Source of the DNA: Candidatus Kaiserbacteria bacterium
GTDB taxonomy: Bacteria > Patescibacteriota > Minisyncoccia > Phycocordibacterales > UBA2100
Reading direction: 5' to 3'
DNA length: 34,823 nt
Assembly: GCA_016204805.1 (NCBI GenBank)
Contig: JACQKA010000061.1
Span: forward strand, 1-34,823
Shown: positions 7,516 through 14,823 of the stretch, in pieces
Numbering within the stretch: the stretch's first letter is position 1
Layout: every line of letters begins with the position of its first letter
Notes under the pieces: generated by a model
Databases searched by the model: none
What the model was told of the DNA's origin: nothing
Seen by the model: the letters and a program-made list of their open reading frames with translations, nothing else
Program-made: the position numbers and the translations under genes

Positions 7516-8555
7516 TAGAATGGATTCTTGGCGCCACGCACTTCAATGTGCAAATGCGGACCTGTCGAGCGGCCGGTGTTTCCTACAGCACCGATAAGTT
7601 GGCCCTGTGCCACGTGTTCGCCCACTGAAGTGGAAACGCGAGAGAGGTGCGCATACAATGTTTGTGTACCATTTCCGTGGCTGATGACCACATAATTTCC
7701 GTAACCGCCGTTCCATCCGCCTTCACGCGCGATGATGACATCACCCGCGGCTGTGGCAACCACCGAAGAACCGGTCGATGCCCCGAGGTCGACACCGTTA
7801 TAACCATGAAGCCCCTGCGTTTTATGGTACCCGCTTGGGATCGGACTCGTGTAATAGCCGGAATATTCTGGTCCATTGCCACCACGGAAAGGGGTTGATG
7901 CTGTGCGGCGTACCGGAGCCGGCTTCGGCGCCTCCATCTCGCCATCCGGCACGATAATCATCGTACCTTCGGCAAGCACTTGATCAGGATCGATGTCGTT
8001 GTAGCGAGACGCTTCGTCCAGATCGCCGCCATATTTCTTGACAATGTCACGCAACGTACCGCCGCGCTGAACGGTGTAGCGAATGCCGGTTACTGGAAGG
8101 ATAACAAGCGTCTGCCCCGGCTGAATGCCCTTGGCATTCGAAATGTCATTCGCCCACATGATAGTGTTCACGGAAACATTGAACAATTTGGCGATTGAAG
8201 AAAGGTTGTCCCCCGTCCGTACAACATAGGTGCTGATCTGACTGCTCTTTGCACTTTCTTCAATCTCAAGTGGGGTGCCCGCAGGACCTTCTTGGGGAAC
8301 AAGTGCGGTGCCGCCCACCACCTCGATGCCACCTCCGCCGATACCCGAATAGTCGTTCCCTGTCATGGACGGAAGGGGGAGCGACATGGTTTGTATGGTC
8401 TCCCGCTTGCCACCGCCGGTCGCTCCGGTTCCAAATGGCCAAAAGGCGTCTGCACTCAAGGGGAGAAGAGGGCTTATCATAGCCAAAATAGAAATGACCG
8501 AGAGGATCCCTCCCCGGATAATCGGTTCGTATGTCTTCGACCGCGGAGATGCCAC
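7515..8555 (-). CDS. Secreted LysM-LysM-M23 peptidoglycan peptidase
   Basis: A cell-wall hydrolase of the M23 (LytM/NlpD) type acting outside the membrane. The N-terminus has a hydrophobic signal or anchor (residues about 12-37, ending SADA). Two LysM peptidoglycan-binding modules follow (about 109-153 and 159-203), then a proline-rich linker and the M23 domain (about 230-346). HLHIEVR (334-340) and LYAH (300-303) give conserved metal-site histidines. The first ligand motif reads HGYNGVD (250-256), so the usual His four residues before Asp is replaced; His250 or Asn253 may take its place, or activity may be altered. The start is a GTG preceded by CGGAG and is uncertain by a few codons. It converges with the upstream trio. 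Confidence 0.88.
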   Translation of the reverse strand: MASPRSKTYEPIIRGGILSVISILAMISPLLPLSADAFWPFGTGATGGGKRETIQTMSLPLPSMTGNDYSGIGGGGIEVVGGTALVPQEGPAGTPLEIEESAKSSQISTYVVRTGDNLSSIAKLFNVSVNTIMWANDISNAKGIQPGQTLVILPVTGIRYTVQRGGTLRDIVKKYGGDLDEASRYNDIDPDQVLAEGTMIIVPDGEMEAPKPAPVRRTASTPFRGGNGPEYSGYYTSPIPSGYHKTQGLHGYNGVDLGASTGSSVVATAAGDVIIAREGGWNGGYGNYVVISHGNGTQTLYAHLSRVSTSVGEHVAQGQLIGAVGNTGRSTGPHLHIEVRGAKNPF

Positions 8556-8754
8556 CTCCGCAGGCGAATCATTATGTAGTTGTTTTATAAGCCAAACGAC
8601 GCCGGTTTCTTTGGGTTTCTGGCATATTTTGGCTCAACAGTGCCAAAATTCGGTAAAAACAGCTCCAGCGACCCCTTCACTCTACCTTCACGTGAAGAGG
8701 GGCGTCAATAGCCGTTTGGCTACCACGGTGGATTAGCCAGAAGTCAAAAAATGA
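8556..8754. other. Intergenic gap with nested inverted repeats
   Basis: No gene is seen. AGCCAAACG (8590-8598) pairs with CGTTTGGCT (8713-8721). Within this lie ATTTTGGC (8626-8633) / GCCAAAAT (8642-8649) and the palindrome CTTCACGTGAAG (8686-8697). The stretch must hold the promoter of the LysM gene, but no clear -35/-10 pair stands out. Confidence 0.5.
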
Positions 8755-8777
8755 GGCGCGGCAGATGTTGCCGCGCC
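8750..8777 (-). terminator. Rho-independent terminator of the membrane protein gene
   Basis: GGCGCGGCA (8755-8763) pairs with TGCCGCGCC (8769-8777) around a 5-nt loop. On the minus strand it is followed by TCATTTTTTGAC, so it ends the transcript of the gene stopping at 8805. Confidence 0.8.
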
Positions 8778-8804
8778 CTTGTGTCACCGTGTACCGTTGT
8801 GTCG

Positions 8805-9239
8805 TTACTTCGTCGCCGCTTTTGGCTTAACAGCCATTGTCGACATCATCTTACTGAACAAAGTGGCCGAGAAGCCCCAGACGTCGACCAAGACAACCAT
8901 CAAGAAGATCAGACCGACCTGTATCTGGAACGTAGTCGGATGGATAGCGCCGTGATACCATGCAGCGCATACCCACCAGAACGCGCCGAACGGCAGATAC
9001 GACATGGACTCTTCGAGTGCTGCCTCGAACGGTGTCATCTCGACCTTCGCATCGACATACTCGATGAACAGATACGCCATCGCGATAGTCGCGACGACCG
9101 CCCACGCAATGAGTGTATCGGTACCGGCGAGGGGTGTATACCCTTGCCAGCCGTAGGCAAAGGTAAAGACCATCAGCATGTACGCCACCGTGGCCCCGAG
9201 TGACAGAGCTTGGATGAGTGGACCAACTCTGTTTTTCAT
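8805..9239 (-). CDS. Polytopic membrane protein, 144 aa
   Basis: A small integral membrane protein with about four hydrophobic segments: residues about 8-30 (ALSLGATVAYMLMVFTFAYGW), 42-61 (TLIAWAVVATIAMAYLFIEY), 80-97 (SYLPFGAFWWVCAAWYHG) and 104-126 (FQIQVGLIFLMVVLVDVWGF). A short basic tail (KPKAATK) is likely cytosolic. No family recognised, and no transporter or enzyme motif is seen. AAGGAAA lies just before the start ATG. It stands alone with its own promoter (TTGACG, 16 nt, TAGAGT) and terminator. Confidence 0.7.
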   Translation of the reverse strand: MKNRVGPLIQALSLGATVAYMLMVFTFAYGWQGYTPLAGTDTLIAWAVVATIAMAYLFIEYVDAKVEMTPFEAALEESMSYLPFGAFWWVCAAWYHGAIHPTTFQIQVGLIFLMVVLVDVWGFSATLFSKMMSTMAVKPKAATK

Positions 9240-9288
9240 TGGCTTTCCTTTCTTTCTCTATAAGACCGTTTCATGAACGGCCATTTCA

Positions 9289-9316
9289 ACTCTAGTACGG
9301 AAAAAACCACCGTCAA
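9289..9316 (-). promoter_or_regulatory. Sigma70-type promoter of the membrane protein
   Basis: On the minus strand, TTGACG (9311-9316), a 16-nt spacer and TAGAGT (9289-9294). It lies back to back with the leaderless helicase promoter at 9334-9339. Confidence 0.55.
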
Positions 9317-9345
9317 GCAACGAGTGCGCATGGTATATTTTGCCA

Positions 9346-11349
9346 ATGCAGTATCTTGAAGGCCTGAATGACGCGCAAAAAGAAGCAGTCTTTCACACGG
9401 ATGGCCCCTTGATGATCATCGCCGGAGCCGGCGCGGGGAAGACAAAGACCATCACGCACCGCATTGCGCATTTGATCGCAAGCGGCGTGCCTTCGGATTC
9501 TATCCTTGCTGTTACCTTCACAAACAAAGCGGCCGGGGAGATGCGCGAACGTGTTTCAAAGTTGCTCGCGACGATCCCACACGCGAACGCACCTCTTTCA
9601 ATGCACGTTGACCGACGTATGCCATTCGTCTCCACCTTCCATTCGCTCGGCGTGCGGTTGTTGCGTGAACATGCGGCGGCTGTCGGTCTTCCCCGATCAT
9701 TTGTCATCTGGGACCGCGCTGATTCAGCAAAGGCAGTCAAAAAGGCGCTCGAAGATATCGGTTACGACAAACGGTACGAGCCACGAACCGTGCTCTCAAA
9801 GATCTCCCGCATAAAAGGCGACGGTGTGACGCTCGCCGAATTTGGCTCGCATGCGAAAAACCCCTGGGAACAAACAGTCGCGACCGTATGGCGACAGTAT
9901 GAAGAAGCGCTCAAGCACGACCATGCGCTCGATTTTGATGATTTGTTGCTCACGACACTCGAACTGCTCTCGAAAAATGAAGGTGTCTTGGAACGCTGCC
10001 GCGCGCGATGGTCGCACATTACGATCGACGAATACCAAGATACCAACCGCGTGCAGTTCGAACTCGCTCATCTATTGACGGGCGACAAGAAAAATATATG
10101 TGTGGTCGGTGACATAGATCAAAATATCTACAGTTGGCGTGGTGCCGATATTGAACATCTGCTGTCATTCGAAAAGATATTCCCCGGCACAAAAGTAGTT
10201 CTTCTTGAACAGAATTATCGCTCGACACAAACCATCCTCGCCGTGGCGCAGGACATTATCAGCAAGAACAAGCACCGATTCGACAAAAAACTGACGACCG
10301 CAAACGATGCGGGCGAACCGGTGTCGGTCTATTATGCTATGACCGAACAGGACGAAGCGTACTTTGTCGCGGGCACATGCGCCGAATTGATCGCGGCGGG
10401 CACCCCCGCGAAAGAAATTGCCGTGTTGTACCGCGCTAATTTCCAATCGCGCGTACTTGAAGAAGCTTTTCTGCAGATCGGTGTGCCGTATCGCGTGCTC
10501 GGCACGAAATTCTTCGACCGCAAAGAGATCAAGGATGTCCTGTCGTATCTCCGCGCGGCGTTCAACCAGAAAAGCGCGGTTGATATCGCGCGCATAGTGT
10601 GCGTGCCGCCGCGCGGCATCGGTAAAGCGACACTTGCCAAGATCCTCACTGACGAACGCGACACGCTGACGGGCGCTACCAAGAAAAAAGTCGATGATTT
10701 TTTCGCATTACTTGATGAACTGCGCGCCTACGCAGAAAAACACGCCGTATCGGAAACGTTAAAATTCGCATTGAAGAAAACCGGCATCGAAGCTGACCTG
10801 CGCAAAGGTGGAGAAGAGGGTATGGAGCGGCTCGAAAACCTCCGCGAACTCGTTACCCTATCGCTCAAATACGATGACCTGCTTGTGGCTTCATATATGA
10901 AGCCATCGCCAACGGACAATTCCGTACACAGAGATGTCGAGAAAGCCGTCCCCGGTATTGAAAAATTACTTGAAGACGCGGCGCTTCTCGGAGAACAAGA
11001 TTCACTCGACGATCCTGGTGAGAAAAATACGGTATCGCTCATGACCGTGCATGCGTCAAAAGGGCTCGAATTTGATGTGGTTTTTGTCGTCGGGCTCGAA
11101 GAAGGCCTGTTCCCCCATGAAAGAAATGAGGAGGGTGCGGACACAGAGGAAGAACGGCGGCTTTTTTATGTGGCACTTACCCGCGCCCGTAAAAAAGTTT
11201 TCTTAAGCCACGCCGCAACTCGCATGCTCTATGGTACACGCACCATCGGTGTTGCATCTCAATTCCTGACCGATATATCGCCGGAGTACACGGAACAGCA
11301 GCGACCCGGATTGCTTGGTGGGGGACCCATAGAAAGAGTCATCAGATAA
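9346..11349 (+). CDS. UvrD/PcrA-type superfamily 1A DNA helicase
   Basis: A 3'-5' DNA helicase of the UvrD/Rep/PcrA group, acting in excision repair, replication-fork clearance or recombination control. At 667 aa it is slightly shorter than E. coli UvrD. Motifs in order: Q motif LNDAQKEAV (7-15), Walker A AGAGAGKT (26-33), Ia VTFTNKAAGEM, II DEYQDTN (228-234), III GDIDQNIYSWRGAD (255-268), IV EQNYRS, V TVHASKGLEFDVVFVVGLEEGLFPH and VI EERRLFYVALTRARKK. An in-frame TTG sits 6 nt earlier, but ATG 9346 was chosen because TATATT (9334-9339) precedes it by exactly 6 nt. A 20-bp palindrome inside the gene (10886-10905) recurs just after it. UvrD versus PcrA cannot be separated by eye. Confidence 0.96.
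   Translation: MQYLEGLNDAQKEAVFHTDGPLMIIAGAGAGKTKTITHRIAHLIASGVPSDSILAVTFTNKAAGEMRERVSKLLATIPHANAPLSMHVDRRMPFVSTFHSLGVRLLREHAAAVGLPRSFVIWDRADSAKAVKKALEDIGYDKRYEPRTVLSKISRIKGDGVTLAEFGSHAKNPWEQTVATVWRQYEEALKHDHALDFDDLLLTTLELLSKNEGVLERCRARWSHITIDEYQDTNRVQFELAHLLTGDKKNICVVGDIDQNIYSWRGADIEHLLSFEKIFPGTKVVLLEQNYRSTQTILAVAQDIISKNKHRFDKKLTTANDAGEPVSVYYAMTEQDEAYFVAGTCAELIAAGTPAKEIAVLYRANFQSRVLEEAFLQIGVPYRVLGTKFFDRKEIKDVLSYLRAAFNQKSAVDIARIVCVPPRGIGKATLAKILTDERDTLTGATKKKVDDFFALLDELRAYAEKHAVSETLKFALKKTGIEADLRKGGEEGMERLENLRELVTLSLKYDDLLVASYMKPSPTDNSVHRDVEKAVPGIEKLLEDAALLGEQDSLDDPGEKNTVSLMTVHASKGLEFDVVFVVGLEEGLFPHERNEEGADTEEERRLFYVALTRARKKVFLSHAATRMLYGTRTIGVASQFLTDISPEYTEQQRPGLLGGGPIERVIR
10886..10905. repeat. 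Intragenic copy of a 20-bp palindrome
   Basis: TGGCTTCATATATGAAGCCA is a perfect palindrome within the helicase gene, in frame as VASYMKP, in the variable linker before motif V. An identical copy lies 482 bp downstream of it, after the gene. Confidence 0.8.
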
Positions 11350-11351
11350 AA

Positions 11352-11440
11352 CAGTTCACTATAGTGAACTGGCAGAAAATAGTCACTGGCTTCATATATG
11401 AAGCCACCTTAACCACCACTTTCATGTATGAAAGTGGTGG
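11352..11440. repeat. Three consecutive palindromes after the helicase gene
   Basis: CAGTTCACTATAGTGAACTG (11352-11371), TGGCTTCATATATGAAGCCA (11387-11406), and CCACCACTTTCAT / ATGAAAGTGGTGG (11413-11425 / 11428-11440). All share a TTCA-n-TGAA core with AT-rich centres. They could be hairpins ending the helicase message or operator-like sites before rsmA; no T-run follows any of them. Confidence 0.75.
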
Positions 11441-11507
11441 TGGTCGGAAGCCACGACTATCTGCTATCTGTCGTAGAAAGTTCACATGTATCGCCCTTAT
11501 GCACGGC

Positions 11508-11532
11508 CATGATAGAATCTCCTTCTATCATG
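11508..11532. promoter_or_regulatory. Inverted repeat overlapping the rsmA start codon
   Basis: CATGATAGAA, five bases and TTCTATCATG form a 10-bp hairpin whose 3' arm contains the ATG. The left arm holds TAGAAT, a candidate -10. It could be an operator or a small translation-control hairpin. Confidence 0.45.
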
Positions 11533-12315
11533 AGTAAAAAACGTGCGGCTACATTGGGGCAGCATTTCTTGAACGCTCGGTGGGCGGCGACGCTTGTCGC
11601 GCAGTCGGCCGGCGTTGCGCCTGGAGTAACCGTACTCGAGATTGGTCCCGGCACCGGCAACTTGACGCACGAATTGCTTGCGCTCGGCGGCAAGGTCATC
11701 GCGGTTGAAAAAGATTCAGCACTCATCGAATTATTGCGTCTCCGATTCCGAGACGAGATCGCTTCCGGCGCTTTGACTGTCATTGGAAACGACATCCGGA
11801 ATGTTTCGCCCGAAACTTTGGGACTCGCTGCGCATGAGTACGTACTCTCCGCGAACATTCCCTATTACATCACCGGCGATATCATCCGCACTTTTTTGGA
11901 AACGAACATACAGCCGAAACAGATGGCGCTTTTGGTGCAAAAAGAAGTAGCCGAGCGCATCGCGCGCAGTAAAAAAGAAAGCATCCTCTCCCTCTCCGTC
12001 AAAGCGTATGGCACGCCGAAATACGTCAAAACAGTTTCGCGCTCGTGTTTCTCCCCCGCACCGAATGTCGATTCGGCGATACTTGCGATCACGAACATTT
12101 CGCGCGATTTCTTTTCCGATATTTCAGAGGAGCAATTTTTTAAGGTGCTCAAGGCAGGGTTCGCGAGCAAACGTAAGATGCTCGCCGGCAATCTGAAAAA
12201 GATCACCCCACCCGCGCAGATAGAAAAAGCATTTCAAGCATGCGGCATCAAACTGAAAATCCGCGCCGAGGATGTTTCATTGAAAGCGTGGGGGTGTTTG
12301 GTGCGGGAATTGTAG
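11530..12315 (+). CDS. rsmA: 16S rRNA dimethyladenosine transferase RsmA (KsgA)
   Basis: RsmA dimethylates two adjacent adenines in helix 45 of 16S rRNA late in small-subunit assembly, using S-adenosylmethionine. It is 261 aa, normal for the family. Visible motifs are GQHFL (10-14), the SAM loop EIGPGTGNLT (37-46), acidic E60 binding the ribose, ND (87-88) and the catalytic NIPYY (109-113), followed by a C-terminal helical domain with FKVLKAGFASKRKMLAGNL. A longer upstream frame exists, but the alignable protein begins MSKKRAATLGQHFL, so the start was placed there. A 10-bp inverted repeat CATGATAGAA / TTCTATCATG spans the start codon and might hide or expose it. No Shine-Dalgarno is present. 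Confidence 0.95.
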   Translation: MSKKRAATLGQHFLNARWAATLVAQSAGVAPGVTVLEIGPGTGNLTHELLALGGKVIAVEKDSALIELLRLRFRDEIASGALTVIGNDIRNVSPETLGLAAHEYVLSANIPYYITGDIIRTFLETNIQPKQMALLVQKEVAERIARSKKESILSLSVKAYGTPKYVKTVSRSCFSPAPNVDSAILAITNISRDFFSDISEEQFFKVLKAGFASKRKMLAGNLKKITPPAQIEKAFQACGIKLKIRAEDVSLKAWGCLVREL

Positions 12316-12377
12316 TGACGGTCACAACTCTCGCGTGCTTCCGCACGCTCGGTCGCGACCCTTACAGGGTCTGTACA

Positions 12378-12557
12378 CCTTTTGGATATTTTGTTCGTGC
12401 TCCGCACTTCAAAATATCTCAAAAGGTCTTGCGGTGCTCCAAATATTCGCACCTCACCCGCCTCGCGGTTTTTTGTGCCGAATGCACAAAAAACATCGCT
12501 GCGGCAGAGTAGCCAGTGCAAAACAGTGCGAAGGCACTGTTTTACTACTGGCTACTC
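12378..12557. terminator. Run of three strong hairpins after rsmA
   Basis: First, CCTTTTG-G-ATATTTTG (12378-12393) pairs with 12410-12426, about 16 bp with one bulge. Second, GTTTTTTGTGC (12468-12478) pairs with GCACAAAAAAC (12484-12494), loop CGAAT. Third, GAGTAGCCAGT (12507-12517) pairs with ACTGGCTACTC (12547-12557), enclosing AAACAGTGC / GCACTGTTT. The last overlaps the final codons of the minus-strand gene. The 229-nt gap holds no gene. Confidence 0.7.
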
Positions 12558-12880
12558 CCCATCATCGTGATGAGTGAACCGGGCCACGTGATAAGAGGAC
12601 GACGCGACACGATGCAGTAATAATTGATGCTTGCGAGACCGAGGAGCCACTGCCCAGCATGCCGTGGCGGACCGAAGAGATATGTTTTGGTCGATGGCGC
12701 CCAGATGTATGGACCGCCACGAGGTGGCCCGAGCGATGCATAGATGACTTCATTGTAACAAGGGCGCACGATCGATGCCTGCCCGCCGAACGGAAACGCG
12801 TACGCGACGAACGGCATGAGTGTTGTCCCTATAATAAATGCGGTCATGCTTGCGCGGAACGAAAGGGTACGTATGTGCAT
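12545..12880 (-). CDS. Small secreted or membrane-anchored protein
   Basis: A 111-aa exported protein of unknown family. The N-terminus has a signal peptide: basic MHIRTLSFR, a hydrophobic core MTAFIIGTTLMPFVAYA and then FPFGG. The mature part has two cysteines (in RPCYNEV and YYCIVS) that could form a disulfide, and Gly/Pro/Trp-rich loops such as YIWAPSTKTYLFGPPRHAGQWLLGLAS. From memory, similar small proteins accompany envelope loci in Parcubacteria. A longer frame exists, but TATAGT ends exactly 6 nt before this ATG. It is divergent from the membrane/secretion locus that starts 42 bp away, which suggests a related envelope role. Confidence 0.7.
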   Translation of the reverse strand: MHIRTLSFRASMTAFIIGTTLMPFVAYAFPFGGQASIVRPCYNEVIYASLGPPRGGPYIWAPSTKTYLFGPPRHAGQWLLGLASINYYCIVSRRPLITWPGSLITMMGSSQ

Positions 12881-12921
12881 ACCACAACTATACCACCTGG
12901 AAATCGTGCTAGGATAACCCT

Positions 12922-13875
12922 GTGGATTGGATGAAAGCACACCTCACGCTTGTCTATGGCATCGGGCTCGGCCTTTTAGTATTGTCAGGTGCGGTATTGG
13001 TTTCAAATAAATTCGCCACCTACGGCGGCGGTGATTCATACACGTGGGGCACCTATAATGGGGCGGGGCGTTTTGTCCCAACCGAGCAATTTATAGGAAG
13101 CTCTCGCAATGATGCCCCGCTCGAAGTTCCCATCACCATCGAAGAACTCTCCCGCACGCTACAAACCAACCCCGATCGCGTCTACGCTTCGCTCGGCCCC
13201 GGTGGCACGGCTCCGGCGTCCAACAATTTTTTTGGAACCACAACCGCTGAGGGAGTCATCGAACTGGGAGCTGACGCTGTTGATGCTTTGCTGAAATCGA
13301 TAAAACCGACCGCCTATACCGGAAATCTCACTGCTGACGAAGGGACACTGGACGAAATCTATCACTTTATCCCGAAAAATATCGGGTCCGTAGGTGTTTC
13401 CGAACAGAGCAAAATGACCAAGGCGCAGCAGGAGCTGTATAACTATGGCAACGAAGCGGGGTCGTTCATTGAACTGTACAGTTCGATCTGGGCCCCGGTA
13501 CAAGCCGGTATTCATCGCAGTTACGTCGAAGACCGCGGGAACCCCGAAAAAGCGACGGCCCTGAAAAAGCTCGGGAATGGGCTTTATGAGGTCGGTTTGG
13601 GTTTGGGTGGTATGGAAATAATACCGTCCGCTATGACGAAACAGCATCGTGATCTCGTGGCAGCATATAAAACCGTAGGAGAAAAGACCGAGGCAATTGC
13701 CTTTGCAATCACCGATGATGATCTGTATGCCGCTCTCGTAGACTACAATAGATCGGCTGATGAATTCTTGCGCAGTTATTTAGCTATCACGACCGTGTTC
13801 ACATTGAACAGCGTTACGTTCAAAGAAACCGATCCTGGTAGTGTGTTTGTCTACAACGCCTCTCAAACTTTCTAA
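12922..13875 (+). CDS. Membrane-anchored extracytoplasmic protein, first gene of the envelope locus
   Basis: A 317-aa protein with an N-terminal anchor (MDWMKAHLTLVYGIGLGLLVLSGAVLV) and a large soluble exterior part. Residues about 110-300 are helical, with no enzyme motif recognised. It starts with GTG; TAGGAT ends 6 nt upstream, so the message is leaderless. The next gene, also GTG-started and N-terminally anchored, has its own -10 64 nt further on. Position before a VirB6-like gene suggests a part in a secretion or pilus-like apparatus; that is inference. Confidence 0.7.
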   Translation: MDWMKAHLTLVYGIGLGLLVLSGAVLVSNKFATYGGGDSYTWGTYNGAGRFVPTEQFIGSSRNDAPLEVPITIEELSRTLQTNPDRVYASLGPGGTAPASNNFFGTTTAEGVIELGADAVDALLKSIKPTAYTGNLTADEGTLDEIYHFIPKNIGSVGVSEQSKMTKAQQELYNYGNEAGSFIELYSSIWAPVQAGIHRSYVEDRGNPEKATALKKLGNGLYEVGLGLGGMEIIPSAMTKQHRDLVAAYKTVGEKTEAIAFAITDDDLYAALVDYNRSADEFLRSYLAITTVFTLNSVTFKETDPGSVFVYNASQTF

Positions 13876-13938
13876 TCTTTTCAACAGTTTCTCGGCGTGC
13901 CGAGCTTGGAGCTCTCTGGGGCGCTGTATACTTAATGA

Positions 13939-14823
13939 GTGGAAAACACTGGAACTCAATTTTCCGGGAGTATTCGCATTGCGGCCGCTCTTTCAGTCGC
14001 ACTGCTCTTCGCTGTCATTGGTGCCAAGTGGGGAACACGCAACGCGCCAACACCGATCATTGTCAAACAACCTCCCGTCGATCTCCTGACTGATCGTGTG
14101 TATGTTTCAGAAAGTGACACTGACGGCGATGGTATTCCTGACTGGCTGGAAACATTGCAGGGAAGCGACCCGCGGGACCCCGCATCTTCTGCCGCTTCCA
14201 CCACGCTGGTATCGTTCGATGCGTTCGCGGCAACCAAGCTACCGGATGATGATTCGCTCACCGCACAGACGATCAACCGCATGGTAGATGGTTACTTGGC
14301 GCTCAAAGACCAGGGGCTGTATACTCCGGCGCGCGCGCAAGAGCTGGGCCAATCAATCGCCGACAGTGTCCATGTCACTACACCCTTCACGCCCTATGTC
14401 ATGAATGACATCACGGTCGTCGCTGACACATCGCTCGATGCCGCGCTCGCGCACCGCACCAAGATGCAGGCCGCATTGAGGCCGCTCCACACGATACGTG
14501 ACCCGGATATCTTGATCTATGGGCGGTATCTCGAACGAAAAGACCCCGACGATCTGGCGGCATTGTCCGCGCGCGCCGAAGAATACCGATCGGTCGCACA
14601 ATCCATCGCAAATATACCCGTTCCAAAAGACTTCGCTGAAACGCAACTCGCCATGGTCAACGGTCTTACGTTTTTCGCCTCGGTTATCGACAATATGGTT
14701 GCGCGCGTAGAAGATCCATTCGCATCGATGGCACTACTTTCCGTGTTCAATCGATCGGAACAATACGTCGAAACCACTATCATCAGACTCAACGACCTCT
14801 ACCGCATCAAAGTCGCATCATGA
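13939..14823 (+). CDS. Single-pass membrane protein with a calcium-loop motif
   Basis: A 294-aa protein with one N-terminal hydrophobic segment (residues 13-29) and an exterior remainder. Directly after it, SESDTDGDGIPDWLE (58-71) is a DxDxDG calcium-binding loop like those of thrombospondin type 3 repeats and secreted CPR proteins; D60, D62, D64 and D68 are the likely ligands. The rest is helical and without a known domain. The GTG start lies 6 nt after TATACT (13927-13932). Its stop codon overlaps the ATG of the next gene (ATGA), so translation is coupled. Calcium binding is inferred from the motif only. Confidence 0.72.
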   Translation: MENTGTQFSGSIRIAAALSVALLFAVIGAKWGTRNAPTPIIVKQPPVDLLTDRVYVSESDTDGDGIPDWLETLQGSDPRDPASSAASTTLVSFDAFAATKLPDDDSLTAQTINRMVDGYLALKDQGLYTPARAQELGQSIADSVHVTTPFTPYVMNDITVVADTSLDAALAHRTKMQAALRPLHTIRDPDILIYGRYLERKDPDDLAALSARAEEYRSVAQSIANIPVPKDFAETQLAMVNGLTFFASVIDNMVARVEDPFASMALLSVFNRSEQYVETTIIRLNDLYRIKVAS

